Shown: piece by piece, positions 1-8,701 of the stretch
Layout: every line of letters begins with the position of its first letter
Position numbering within the stretch: the stretch's first letter is position 1
Assembly: GCA_950063125.1 (NCBI GenBank)
Contig: CATLZI010000008.1
Coordinates: 1 to 18,775, forward strand
Source of the DNA: an uncultured Porticoccus sp.
GTDB taxonomy: Bacteria; Pseudomonadota; Gammaproteobacteria; Pseudomonadales; Porticoccaceae
Reading direction: 5' to 3'
DNA: 18,775 bases
The notes under the pieces: model-generated
Told to the model about the DNA's origin: nothing
Database searches by the model: none
The model's input: only the letters and a program-made list of their open reading frames with translations
Made by a program: the position numbers and the translations under genes

Positions 1-520
1 GCAGTCCGTTCACATCCGAATTCCAGGAGAGCATATAATCGGTATTGGCAAACCCGGCAAACACCTCCTGGAGATAGCCGGAGGGTACAACAATTTGCGT
101 GGCTCGGTTCAGGGTTGGCCTGATCCACCGAAAAGACTGCTCGAAATAACTGCCCGCTTCCCCCCCTCGGTAATTCACGATAACCGGGGTACTTTTCAAC
201 CATGCCAGCCAGACCACGGGCGTGGAAAACAGTTGCCATGACCAACCGGAATTGGCCATCAGGTGGATAACATCGACTTTGCCAGCCATTTTCCAGACGG
301 CCACCAGATAGGGTACCAGACGGAACAGTGCGCGAACGCCCCTGAGTTTTTCCACTGACTGTGGACGGTAGGGCCGATTGGTCTGCACCAGGCAAACCTC
401 TACGCCTTCTTCTCTGAACAACTTGACCAGCTGACTGGTCTGGGTGGCCATACCACCTGCCGGAGGGGGCAGAGGACCCACCACCCCCAGACGCAATGTT
501 TTTCCTGGCTGAGCCGTCAT
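1..520 (-). CDS. Glycosyltransferase (GT4-like), N-terminal part, cut by window edge
   Basis: About 173 N-terminal residues are visible and the frame is still open at the window edge. The protein begins MTAQPGKTLRLGVVGPLPPP and continues with an AGGMATQT segment, the usual glycine-rich N-terminal donor-domain loop of GT-B glycosyltransferases that work on exopolysaccharides. Later come VIHLMANSGWSW and VIVNYRGGEAG, typical of the first Rossmann-like domain. It is the last visible gene of the minus-strand operon and its ATG overlaps the stop of the upstream glycosyltransferase by four bases (ATGA). The ATG has AGG directly against it, which is too close for a normal ribosome site. A TTG at codon 9 (496-494) has AGGA six bases upstream and could be the real start. 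It presumably adds one sugar to the EPS repeat unit at the cytoplasmic membrane; donor and linkage cannot be read from sequence. Confidence 0.75.
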   Translation of the reverse strand, partial: MTAQPGKTLRLGVVGPLPPPAGGMATQTSQLVKLFREEGVEVCLVQTNRPYRPQSVEKLRGVRALFRLVPYLVAVWKMAGKVDVIHLMANSGWSWQLFSTPVVWLAWLKSTPVIVNYRGGEAGSYFEQSFRWIRPTLNRATQIVVPSGYLQEVFAGFANTDYMLSWNSDVNGL

Positions 521-1719
521 CCTAAAAGATCGCCATAAACCTGCCGATATCGGCTGACGCTGTTGGCCCAGTTGCGCTCTTCCTCCACGTAACTGCGACC
601 ATTGCTGCGCATGGCAGGCCATCGTTGCCGGTCATCGAGCAATCCGATGACGGTGCGAGCCAATGATGTAGCACTGCCGGCGGTAAACAGGCAGCCATTT
701 TCGCCTTCTCGAATAAGCTCCCGGTGGCCGCCTACATCCGAAGCGATCACCAACTTACCCTGAGCCATGGCTTCCAGTGGCTTCAAGGGCGTTACCAGAT
801 CTGTCAGTCGCATACTAAGCCGCGGGTAGACGAAGATGTCGACCAGGTTGTAATAATTCTGCACATCGGTATGGGGAACCCGGCCTGTCATGATCACCTC
901 ATCCTGCAACCCCATCTCATCAATCTTTGCCTTGATCAGTGACGTCTGTGGGCCGCCGCCTACCAGTAACAGACGCAAATTGGGACAGCTGGCAATCATT
1001 TCCGGCATCGCTTCAAGCAATAGCGGGATTCCCTCATAGGCATAAAATGAGCCGATAAACCCCAGCACCGTTTTATCTTCCAGACCCAGTGTCGCCAGCA
1101 ATGCGGGATCGGCCTCGGCCTCCACACTGAAGTGCTCAATGTCCACCGCATTGGGGATGACGGTAACCTTCGACGGCTCTATGCCGCGACGGACAATATC
1201 GTCTCGCAGCCCCTGACAGATCGTGGTGACGGCATCGGCGCGACGAAAAACATGGCTTTCCATGCCATGGGTCAACCGGTAGCGAACACCCAACTCTCTG
1301 CTGGTACCGTGATCAACGGCGGCGTCCTCCCAGAAAGCGCGGCATTCATAAACCAGTGGCAGGCCAAACTTTTTATTCGCCTGCAATGCTGCCAGACCAT
1401 TTAACGCCGGGGAGTGGGCATGGAGGATATCCGGCTTCTCCGTTTCGATGACCTCGGCAATACGTTTTGCCAACGTCTGTATCACCTGCCACTGGTTGAG
1501 TATCGGCAACCGTGACAGCAAACCGCTCTCGGCCGGGGTCCGGTAAAAACGAAGTCCGTCGACCTCCTCATACGGCACCGAGGAACCGGGATGCTTTAAA
1601 CCGGTGACATGAACCGTGTCCCAGCCGAGCGCACGCTGTTGCCTGAGAATATTGCGGGTGCGGAAGGTATAACCACTTTGCAGGGGAATCGAGTGGTCGA
1701 GAATATGGAGGATACGCAT
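517..1719 (-). CDS. Exosortase A-associated glycosyltransferase, GT4 (TIGR04063 / Daro_2409 type)
   Basis: 400-residue GT-B retaining glycosyltransferase of the GT4 group. The N terminus, MRILHILDHSIPLQSGYTFR, closely resembles the start of the XrtA-locus family known as TIGR04063. Visible landmarks are VIPNAVD (residues 187-193) at the inter-domain hinge, FIGSF (221-225) opening the C-terminal nucleotide-sugar domain, LLVGGGP (251-257), and the EX7E-like region around PLKPLEAMAQG with Glu316, then DVGGHRE ending at Glu334. It should transfer a sugar from a nucleotide donor to the growing lipid-linked EPS repeat on the cytoplasmic face. It starts six bases after the amidotransferase stop (TAG) and ends in an ATGA overlap with the next glycosyltransferase, so it is probably translated from the same mRNA. 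Family assignment is strong; donor and acceptor are unknown. Confidence 0.9.
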   Translation of the reverse strand: MRILHILDHSIPLQSGYTFRTRNILRQQRALGWDTVHVTGLKHPGSSVPYEEVDGLRFYRTPAESGLLSRLPILNQWQVIQTLAKRIAEVIETEKPDILHAHSPALNGLAALQANKKFGLPLVYECRAFWEDAAVDHGTSRELGVRYRLTHGMESHVFRRADAVTTICQGLRDDIVRRGIEPSKVTVIPNAVDIEHFSVEAEADPALLATLGLEDKTVLGFIGSFYAYEGIPLLLEAMPEMIASCPNLRLLLVGGGPQTSLIKAKIDEMGLQDEVIMTGRVPHTDVQNYYNLVDIFVYPRLSMRLTDLVTPLKPLEAMAQGKLVIASDVGGHRELIREGENGCLFTAGSATSLARTVIGLLDDRQRWPAMRSNGRSYVEEERNWANSVSRYRQVYGDLLG

Positions 1720-1725
1720 GGCAAT

Positions 1726-3624
1726 CTATAGCTCGAATTGATCGTGTTTGGTGGTGGCTTCAAACATCAGTAACGACCATAAAACAGCACTGTGGTCACG
1801 GCGACCGGAGAGGTGCTGGTCGACCAGCTCTTCCAGATAGGGCTGATTAAACAGTCCTGTTTTAGCCAGGTTTCCGCCGGTAATTGTACGCCGCAACCTG
1901 TCCCGGAGCGGCCCGCGAAACCATTTTGACAGCGGTACGCCAAAACCCATTTTGTCACGGTAAAGCACATCATCGGGCAAGTGCGGCTCAAGGGATTTTT
2001 TGAGAATGTATTTGCCTTCCTGTCCTTTCAGTTTGATATTGGAGGGCAGACCGGAAACCCACTCCATAAGCTTGTGGTCCAGCAGTGGAACCCTGACTTC
2101 CAGCGCATGGGCCATGCTGGCACGATCCACTTTGGTAAGAATATCCCCCACCAGATAGGTTTTCATGTCGAGGTACTGAATCAGCGACAGGGGGTCATCG
2201 GTGGGAGCGCGTGCGGCATGGTGATGAAAGGTATCCACCGCACGATAGCCCGCCAGCTGGCTTTTCATTTTCTCGCTGAACAGTTTTTCCCGTTGATCGT
2301 CCTTGGCCAGTGAAACCGAGTGAAAATACGCTTCGACGGAATTGCGCGCCAAAGACTGAAAAGTGCTCTTCGCACGAAACACCCTGGGCGCCCAGTCCGC
2401 TTTTGGATAAAGACGGCCCAATGTGCCAAACAGCGGTTTGCGCAGCCCAAGTGGCAGCCGCGATCGCAGCTTTTCCTCGTTCATGTGCCAACGATAGCGG
2501 CGATACCCGGCAAAGCCCTCGTCACCGCCATCACCGGACAGGGCCACGGTTACCTGCTGCTTGGCCAGCTGGCAAACCCGGTAGGTGGGGATCGCCGAAC
2601 TGTCTGCGTAGGGTTCATCGTAGAGGTCGGCGAGAATATCCAGCAGGTCGAAATCGTCACTACTGACAGTGCGCTCGAAGTGATTGGTCTGATAGCGGGT
2701 GGCTACTTGCTGGGCAAATTCTGTCTCATTGAATTGCTTGACATCAAAACCGATGGCACAGGTGTTGACCGGTTTATCCTGCAATCCGGCCATCATTGCC
2801 ACCACGGCACTGGAATCCACACCACCCGACAGAAACGCCCCCAATGGCACCTCGGCCTCCATGCGCACCTCCACCGCTTCCCGCATCCGCACCAGCAGTT
2901 CTTCCTGCACCTCAGATTCCGAGCCTGCCTGGACCGGTGTAAAGGGGATATCCCAATATTCGTGAGCCTCCGGCACCGGTTCACCCCGGCGCAGCAGCAG
3001 GGTATGCCCGGGTGGAAGCTTGAAGACATCGCGATAAATGGTTTTTGGCTCGGGGATGTAGCCAAAGGCAAAGTAATCTTCTACCGCCTGCACATTCAGC
3101 GAACGCGGCAGGTCCGGGTGAGCTTTGAGCACCTTGAGTTCGGAGCCAAACACCAGTTGCCCGTCGGGCAGGATGGAATAGAACAGCGGCTTGATACCAA
3201 ACCGATCCCGGGCGAGAAAAACCGATTCTGCCCGACGATCATAGACAGCAAAGGCAAACATGCCGCGAAAGTGGTCCACACAACGCTCTCCCCATTCCTG
3301 CCAGGCATAGAGGATAACCTCCGTGTCACAACGGGTACGAAAGTGGTAGCCCTTTTCCCTGAGCTGCTCGGACAAGGTGTGAAAATTGTAAATTTCGCCG
3401 TTAAAGACGACGCAGAGATTACCATCTTCACTGAACATGGGCTGTTGCCCGGAGGACAGATCGATGATCGACAGGCGGCGATGGGCCAGTGCAACACCCG
3501 GCTCAAGATGCTGGCCACCCTCATCGGGGCCGCGATGAAACTGAGTCTGGTTCATCGCACCAATCAAGTCACCATCAAAATCCCGATGGCCCGTTAAATC
3601 AAAAATTCCCGCAATACCACACAT
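1726..3624 (-). CDS. asnB: Exosortase A system-associated amidotransferase (asparagine synthase-like, TIGR03108 type)
   Basis: 632 residues with asparagine synthetase B architecture. The N-terminal Ntn glutaminase (class II GATase) begins MCGIAGIFDL, with Cys2 as nucleophile, and has RGPD (31-34), RRLSIIDLSSGQQPM (49-63), NGEIYN (75-80) and RCDTE (98-102). The C-terminal synthetase domain has the ATP-binding SGGVDSS loop (266-272) and further on LSGDGGDE and a KVDRASMAHALEVRVPLLD segment. Ammonia from glutamine is used to amidate an adenylated carboxylate. In exosortase loci this branch is thought to act on the polysaccharide or its precursors rather than to make free asparagine, and related genes have been linked to floc formation in Zoogloea-like bacteria. 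The gene lies three bases after the preceding stop, with AGGG inside the upstream gene as likely ribosome site. The true substrate is inferred, not shown. Confidence 0.92.
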   Translation of the reverse strand: MCGIAGIFDLTGHRDFDGDLIGAMNQTQFHRGPDEGGQHLEPGVALAHRRLSIIDLSSGQQPMFSEDGNLCVVFNGEIYNFHTLSEQLREKGYHFRTRCDTEVILYAWQEWGERCVDHFRGMFAFAVYDRRAESVFLARDRFGIKPLFYSILPDGQLVFGSELKVLKAHPDLPRSLNVQAVEDYFAFGYIPEPKTIYRDVFKLPPGHTLLLRRGEPVPEAHEYWDIPFTPVQAGSESEVQEELLVRMREAVEVRMEAEVPLGAFLSGGVDSSAVVAMMAGLQDKPVNTCAIGFDVKQFNETEFAQQVATRYQTNHFERTVSSDDFDLLDILADLYDEPYADSSAIPTYRVCQLAKQQVTVALSGDGGDEGFAGYRRYRWHMNEEKLRSRLPLGLRKPLFGTLGRLYPKADWAPRVFRAKSTFQSLARNSVEAYFHSVSLAKDDQREKLFSEKMKSQLAGYRAVDTFHHHAARAPTDDPLSLIQYLDMKTYLVGDILTKVDRASMAHALEVRVPLLDHKLMEWVSGLPSNIKLKGQEGKYILKKSLEPHLPDDVLYRDKMGFGVPLSKWFRGPLRDRLRRTITGGNLAKTGLFNQPYLEELVDQHLSGRRDHSAVLWSLLMFEATTKHDQFEL

Positions 3625-3627
3625 GCA

Positions 3628-4812
3628 TTAATTGCCCTGAGTTCTGTTGCTATTCAATGGCGCACTATCCATACCCAGCAGGGTGTCGTAAACAGCCAGG
3701 TAATCCGCCACTGTCTTCTCCCAGTTAAACGTTGTCCTCACCAGAGCCAGCCCCTTTTCACCCATGGACTGCCGGAGGGCGGGATCGTCTATCAGCTCAG
3801 CCACAGCGTCTGCCATAGCCACTACATTATTTACCGGCACCAACCTGCCGTTAACGCCCTCTTCTATCAGCTCTACATTGCCACCCACACTGGTGGCAAT
3901 GACCGGCAAGCCAGAAGCCATCGCCTCCAACAGGGTATTGGAAATACCCTCTGCGAGGGATGGCAGGATGAAGATATCCATCAATTGCATCAATACCGGG
4001 ACATCATTCCTGTCACCGGAAAACCACACCACATCGGAAATACCAAGCTGTTTTACCCGGTCAACCAGTTGCAGTTTGAGCGGGCCATCACCCACCAGAA
4101 CCAACCGCAGTGTTCCCCGCAGTATCGGCCTCTTTGTGAACAGATAGCCAACCGCCTCAATAAGCAGCTGCTGGTTTTTTACCTTGGCGAGCCGCCCGAC
4201 AGTACCGACCACAACGGCGTTCTCTGGCAACAATCCCGGAGGGGCCAGATCACCCAGCTGCGCATCGTCCTGTCGGGGTGAGAATTTTCCTGCATCGACA
4301 CCATTGTAGATCTGCCGCAATTTTTTCTCGGGAATAGCTACCGTATGCTTCAACCATTGCAGCAGGTCCCGGCTAACCGCGATATAGCGGTGCACAAAAG
4401 GCTGCATTGCTTTGCGTAACAGATTATATTTTTTATTGGTGCCATCGAGGTCGTGAATATCTCGCCCGTGCTCACCGTGTACACGTTTGATACCGGGCAT
4501 CAACAGCGTGACTAACTGCATCTCCAGACTGGCCAAATTGCGGGTATGAACAACGTCGGGCCGCAGGGTCCGAAGGGTTTTCCATAAATCCCAAAAAACA
4601 CGGAAATTCTGACCAGCGGGTTTATGCAGCTGGATAACCTGCACACCCGGTAAAGTAATCCGCTTGGCAAAATCATCTGCATTTGTCAGACAAATAATCA
4701 CATGCCGGTAACGGTCTGGCGGTGTCCGGTTAATGATGTTGATCAGGCCGTTTTCCAGACCGCCGGTGCCCAGGGCATAAATGATATGCGCCACAAGAGG
4801 AGTGGTTTTCAC
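3628..4812 (-). CDS. PEP-CTERM/exosortase A-associated sugar transferase (TIGR03088 type, GT4)
   Basis: 394-residue GT-B glycosyltransferase. The N-terminal IIYALGTGGLENGLINIINR region (10-29) is diagnostic of the XrtA-locus group called stp2/TIGR03088. Other landmarks are VHGEHGRD (111-118), IYNGVD (168-173), GRLAKVKN (206-213), LVLVGDGPLK (237-246) and the EX7E motif in SLAEGISNTLLEAMASG with Glu288 and Glu296, followed by SVGGNVELI. Start is GTG, overlapping the stop of the exosortase gene as GTGA, so translation is probably coupled. It is predicted to be a cytoplasmic or membrane-associated enzyme extending the EPS repeat unit. Its constant position next to exosortase A is a feature of the family; the sugar it moves is unknown. 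Confidence 0.92.
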   Translation of the reverse strand: MKTTPLVAHIIYALGTGGLENGLINIINRTPPDRYRHVIICLTNADDFAKRITLPGVQVIQLHKPAGQNFRVFWDLWKTLRTLRPDVVHTRNLASLEMQLVTLLMPGIKRVHGEHGRDIHDLDGTNKKYNLLRKAMQPFVHRYIAVSRDLLQWLKHTVAIPEKKLRQIYNGVDAGKFSPRQDDAQLGDLAPPGLLPENAVVVGTVGRLAKVKNQQLLIEAVGYLFTKRPILRGTLRLVLVGDGPLKLQLVDRVKQLGISDVVWFSGDRNDVPVLMQLMDIFILPSLAEGISNTLLEAMASGLPVIATSVGGNVELIEEGVNGRLVPVNNVVAMADAVAELIDDPALRQSMGEKGLALVRTTFNWEKTVADYLAVYDTLLGMDSAPLNSNRTQGN

Positions 4813-6428
4813 GGTTTTTTTGCCCCGGAAAATTCCTGGTCGAGTGATTTTTCCAGTTCCGGCAACATCGGATGGATGAACCTTTGCAGCATTTCTTCAG
4901 CAACGGCAATCTGTGCGCTCTCGCCCGGGAAATCTATCGGTGCCGCGAGGGTGATGATGGCGCCATCCCGCCTGTTTTCCAGCAACCGGGCGCTCAGTTC
5001 ATAGAACTTGGCCACATAGTCATTGGCCGTGTATTGGTCGCCAATGCGATACCACCGCCAAACCAGCAGATTTTGACCGGGTCCTTTCACCACCGCGGAT
5101 AAAACCCCGGTTGTTTTACCGTTGAGGTCCACGGATTCCCCTCCCATGGGAAACACTCGCCAGTCGCGAACATCGCGATTAAACAGGCGGTTCTGACCAC
5201 TGATCAGTTCCGCACCCCGCTCCTGTCGCAGATACTGGGAAATGTCGAGCATGACAGCGGGCTGCCCGTCAGCGTCATTCTGGTTCTGATACACGTAAAA
5301 CTGCTTTATATGACTATCGTTGCCCCGGTGCTGGGGATACCAGTCCCAGAACATACCAGCACTCAGGGTAAACTCGCCGAGGCGCTCTGGCGCAAACTCG
5401 GCGGCAGCCGACCTGGTCTCCCCGCCCTGATTCAATGCAAAGACCCAGGCGGGCCAGATAGCCGCGATGGCCAATGTGGCGAAAACCGCAAGAATAACAG
5501 CGGAGCCCGGTAAACATGATCGTTCACTAGACTTGGTCTCAGACGTGCTGCCGGAGTGTGCGGGTAACTGATCGGGGTCGCTCCATTTGGCCCCAATCAC
5601 AAATAAAATCAGCATAACAAGCCCAAAGAAAACCCAGCCATAAATCAGGTGATCAACGCCGACCGCCAGCTCCATGCCGCTGAGATGGCCAATCATGACA
5701 ATCATGTAGGCGCGCAGTCCGTTGGCAATGATCGGCACAATGGTCGCGACCAGGATAAACGCCAGTCTTTTTTTCATGCTTGAGTAGTTGATATAGGCAA
5801 ACAGGCAGCCCAGGGTCACCGATGCAATCAGATAGCGAATGCCGCTGCAGGCCTCCACGACTGACCAGTTCCCAGAGGGCAGCGCGATAAACATGCCCTC
5901 GCGATAAACGGGGATTCCGCTAAGTTTTACCAAAGCAACGGTTACCGTTGCAGTGTATTCCATCAGCGGAGGAACCAGCTCCTCCCCCATGGGTACTGCA
6001 AAAAATAGAAACGCCAGCGGAAAAATCAGTGCTTTGGAGATATCTGTCCCCATAACCGTCAAAAACGCGGCGACGACCATGGTGATCAGCGCGAACTGCT
6101 GAACAACCTGAACATCCACCAGATTACCCAGCATCCAGAGAAATCCGCCGGCAGCCAGGGGAATCAGCGCTAAAAATTGGGGGGTGGGCCGCAGGTTCTG
6201 CAGAAAAGCCCTGCGCCGCCAGATCAGCCAGGTGACAATAGGCAGGATCAGAAAACCGTGGGTATAGGTTTCAGCCCGGTACCAGGTGGACACCATCGAC
6301 CATGTGGTTTCATAAAAAAGCCCAAAAAATACTGCCAGCAGACCAACAAAAAAAACGGGGACAAACAGTTGCTCACAGAGGGCGAGCGGCGATTGCGGGG
6401 CATTGCCCAATGACGGTTCAGACTTCAT
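4809..6428 (-). CDS. xrtA: Exosortase A fused to EpsI domain (XrtA-EpsI)
   Basis: Integral-membrane transpeptidase-like protein of 539 residues. Residues about 20-285 form a multi-pass membrane domain carrying the three conserved exosortase positions (numbered from the chosen ATG): Cys194 in VEACSGIRYL, Arg239 in NGLRAYMIV and His260 in VDHLIYGW. After a polar linker and one more hydrophobic segment (about 311-332), the C-terminal 200 residues form an EpsI-type periplasmic domain. Exosortase A is believed to cleave the PEP-CTERM tail of exported proteins during their transfer out of the inner membrane. The frame can be read from a GTG at 6443, but that GTG is part of the sequence GTGGAGGT, a strong ribosome site seven bases before the ATG at 6428, so I start at the ATG. 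It overlaps the preceding glycosyltransferase by 11 bases. Confidence 0.93.
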   Translation of the reverse strand: MKSEPSLGNAPQSPLALCEQLFVPVFFVGLLAVFFGLFYETTWSMVSTWYRAETYTHGFLILPIVTWLIWRRRAFLQNLRPTPQFLALIPLAAGGFLWMLGNLVDVQVVQQFALITMVVAAFLTVMGTDISKALIFPLAFLFFAVPMGEELVPPLMEYTATVTVALVKLSGIPVYREGMFIALPSGNWSVVEACSGIRYLIASVTLGCLFAYINYSSMKKRLAFILVATIVPIIANGLRAYMIVMIGHLSGMELAVGVDHLIYGWVFFGLVMLILFVIGAKWSDPDQLPAHSGSTSETKSSERSCLPGSAVILAVFATLAIAAIWPAWVFALNQGGETRSAAAEFAPERLGEFTLSAGMFWDWYPQHRGNDSHIKQFYVYQNQNDADGQPAVMLDISQYLRQERGAELISGQNRLFNRDVRDWRVFPMGGESVDLNGKTTGVLSAVVKGPGQNLLVWRWYRIGDQYTANDYVAKFYELSARLLENRRDGAIITLAAPIDFPGESAQIAVAEEMLQRFIHPMLPELEKSLDQEFSGAKKP

Positions 6429-7656
6429 GGTCCGTACCTCCACTCACCGAACCTCTGCCGTATTCCAGCCAGCTGGTGACGTTGGGCAGGTTGTCGTCCC
6501 AACTGAAATCACGGGTGACTTTTTCGCGGGCCGTCTTGCCGATTGAGGAAAACTGACCGGCCAGGACCTGCTCCACCAATGCCCCCAAGGCCGCTTCATC
6601 ATCAGCCACCAATACGTCCTGACCATGTTCGGCTGCGATGCCCTCCAATGCCTGCGGGGTGACAATGACCGGCTTGGCCATGGCCATAGCTTCCAGCACC
6701 TTGTTCTGTATTCCCCTGGCAACTCTCATCGGTGCGACTGCAGCCCCGGCAAATTTCAGATAGGGGCGGACGTCCAGTACCCGACCGGTGACACAAACCC
6801 CGGAGATTTTCTCCAGAGACTGAACGGTTTCGGTAGGATTGCTGCCGACGATATACAACTTCAGACTGCTATCAACTTTTTTGAGACTCGGGAACACTTG
6901 CTCGGCAAACCAGCAGACTGCATCCTCGTTGGGCCAATAATCCATCGCACCGGTAAAAACCAGGACTTTGTCCTGAGGACTGTATGGCGTCACCAGATCA
7001 GTGTCCGGCGAAAAGTAATCCACGTTCACGCCATTATTGTAAAAGCCGGTTTTACTGGCCACTTCGGGGGCGAGCCTCTGGAACATGCCCGCTTCGGCAG
7101 AAGAGACAAACAGACTGGCATCAAAATCAGCCGCCACATGACGCTCGTAAGCCAGTAACCGCTTTGCCTCCCGGCGATAAATCCAGCTCATTGGCCAGCG
7201 CTTTCTCGCCGAATACTGTCGCCACTTATCGGAATCAATGTCCACGAAATCAATCAGCTTCCGCTCAATGGGCAGCTCTGTGCCGGAAACATATTGCGCC
7301 ATGGCGGCGGAGTAAATGACGGCTCGCTGAATACCCTGTTCAGTGGTGACACTGCGAGTCCAGCGGGCCAGCGCGGCACTGAAAAAATAAGGCAGGGTCA
7401 ACGGTTCACCGGTTATCAGTCCAAACAGACTTTTCAGCCGGGCCCTGCGCTGATTCAGCCTGACAAAGCAACAATCCTCACAATATTCCCGAACCTGCTC
7501 CCGATATTGCCAGTCTTCGGCATCATCGATAAAAGCGCCAAGGTACACACGATAATGCTCGCTCAAATATTTGAGCAAGTGAAACGAGCGAATCTTGTCG
7601 CCTTTGTTGGGGGGGAAAGGGATCCGGTGAGATAGAAATAACAATGCTGGCTTCAT
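6418..7656 (-). CDS. PEP-CTERM/exosortase A-associated sugar transferase (TIGR03087 type, stp1)
   Basis: 412-residue glycosyltransferase. The start, MKPALLFLSHRIPFPPNKGD followed by KIRSFH, is the hallmark N terminus of the XrtA-locus stp1 family. Further motifs are YNNGVNVDYFSP at the hinge, VLVFTGAMDYWPNEDAV opening the C-terminal domain, and VAPMRVARGIQNKVLEAMAM, a variant of the EX7E region with a Gln-Asn-Lys stretch in place of the first Glu, as is normal in this family. The frame is open further upstream to a TTG at 7701, inside FemAB, but family alignment and an AGGA 11 bases upstream favour the ATG at 7656. It sits 13 bases after the FemAB stop and overlaps the exosortase start. It is predicted to add a sugar to the EPS precursor in the cytoplasm. 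Confidence 0.92.
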   Translation of the reverse strand: MKPALLFLSHRIPFPPNKGDKIRSFHLLKYLSEHYRVYLGAFIDDAEDWQYREQVREYCEDCCFVRLNQRRARLKSLFGLITGEPLTLPYFFSAALARWTRSVTTEQGIQRAVIYSAAMAQYVSGTELPIERKLIDFVDIDSDKWRQYSARKRWPMSWIYRREAKRLLAYERHVAADFDASLFVSSAEAGMFQRLAPEVASKTGFYNNGVNVDYFSPDTDLVTPYSPQDKVLVFTGAMDYWPNEDAVCWFAEQVFPSLKKVDSSLKLYIVGSNPTETVQSLEKISGVCVTGRVLDVRPYLKFAGAAVAPMRVARGIQNKVLEAMAMAKPVIVTPQALEGIAAEHGQDVLVADDEAALGALVEQVLAGQFSSIGKTAREKVTRDFSWDDNLPNVTSWLEYGRGSVSGGTDHEV

Positions 7657-7669
7657 GCTAGACAAATTC

Positions 7670-8701
7670 CTAACCCAGGTTTTTTGCCAGTAGTGGCCCA
7701 ACGGTATTGGCCAGAGGCAATGGCAGTTTTTTCCATGCCCTGATGAAGTACTGATACTTTGGGTTGAGGGGATTTATATCCGGAACACTGTCCGCCCCAA
7801 CCAGGTAATATTCATAATACAGCTGCTCAGGGGTAAATCCCCAGTGCTGCTTGAAGCGGTAGGGACCCGTGCCCTCTTTGCTGCGACCAAAATCAAACAC
7901 CTGTATACCCTGCTCAGCTGAACGACGCATCAACTCCCAATACATGAAATCGTTGACGCCCTTGATTTCCCTCGCCTCGGCAATACTACCCCCATAGTAG
8001 GGCAGCACTTCATCTCTGAAGTAAAAACTTACTACACCCGCCACATCGCGCCCTTCATGGGTAATCATCAGGGTGTCGACGTCATCGCCAAATACTTCCC
8101 GGAGAAGCGAAAAGTAGTTTTTGGAGAAAACCGGTGTGCCGAGATTTCTGACGCTTTCTGCGTAAATTCGATAAATTCGCTCCCAGTCCTGTCCCGGCTC
8201 ACTCACCAGGCCATTCTTGATTCCCTTGCGAATCATGGTCCGCTGCTTGCTGGGGATCGCCTGCATGTTGACCTCGGGATCCCGATCAATGGAGCGGCGA
8301 AAGGTCGCATAAATACTCTTTGTCGGCCAGTTTTCGGCAGAACGGTGCTGGTTCCGCAACTCCAGCGCATCCACATGAAGTGCCTGGGCGAGATCGCAGG
8401 CGGCAGTTCTCAGTGCTGCGGCAACTTCGTCGGTGTCGGCAACGATACCGCCGTAGACACAAAATGGCGTAGATACCAGATTGTTGCCAAACAGCAGGCT
8501 TTTATTGTGTGCCAGCGGCAGTATGCCGACTATTTCTCCCTCGCGCTCGGCATAGAGAAAATAGGGCTGGTGGCCGAAGGCTCGCTGCAGAACCGTTTTC
8601 CAGCCGGCCCTGTGAAAGAATGTTGCCGCTGGCGTTTTTAAAACATATTCGTCCCATTGGGATAAATCTGCGTCAGACAGCTGATGAATCGCAAGCGCCA
8701 T
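7670..8701 (-). CDS. FemAB-related protein, XrtA/PEP-CTERM-associated (TIGR03019 type)
   Basis: 343 residues from the chosen start; two GNAT-like folds of the FemAB/BioF2 type are expected. Seen in sequence: an N-terminal half with PAATFFHRAGWKTVLQRAFG (24-43), a central basic segment SKQRTMIRKG (151-160), and the C-terminal signature FDFGRSKEGTG (269-279) followed by YRFKQHWGF and a tyrosine-rich stretch. FemAB proteins transfer amino acids from aminoacyl-tRNA to cell-wall precursors; in exosortase loci the role is unproven, and aminoacylation of the polysaccharide or of an anchor is a guess. The frame also has an ATG at 8719 (six residues longer), but only the ATG at 8701 has a ribosome-like GTGGGGT a few bases upstream. 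It overlaps the end of the deacetylase gene by 29 bases. Confidence 0.9.
   Translation of the reverse strand: MALAIHQLSDADLSQWDEYVLKTPAATFFHRAGWKTVLQRAFGHQPYFLYAEREGEIVGILPLAHNKSLLFGNNLVSTPFCVYGGIVADTDEVAAALRTAACDLAQALHVDALELRNQHRSAENWPTKSIYATFRRSIDRDPEVNMQAIPSKQRTMIRKGIKNGLVSEPGQDWERIYRIYAESVRNLGTPVFSKNYFSLLREVFGDDVDTLMITHEGRDVAGVVSFYFRDEVLPYYGGSIAEAREIKGVNDFMYWELMRRSAEQGIQVFDFGRSKEGTGPYRFKQHWGFTPEQLYYEYYLVGADSVPDINPLNPKYQYFIRAWKKLPLPLANTVGPLLAKNLG

Noticed and set aside
2980..2995. VPEP-like text in the amidotransferase (EPVPEA) as a PEP-CTERM signal
   Set aside because: It is in the middle of a soluble enzyme, with no following membrane segment or basic tail.
2320..3597. Long 425-codon plus-strand frame opposite the amidotransferase gene
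   Set aside because: It is fully antisense to a gene with intact catalytic motifs, its translation is rich in His, Gln and Arg with no domain, and several other long antisense frames occur in the same region, as expected from G/C-rich third positions.
8057..8641. 194-codon plus-strand frame opposite FemAB
   Set aside because: Antisense shadow of a conserved gene with no family resemblance or ribosome site.
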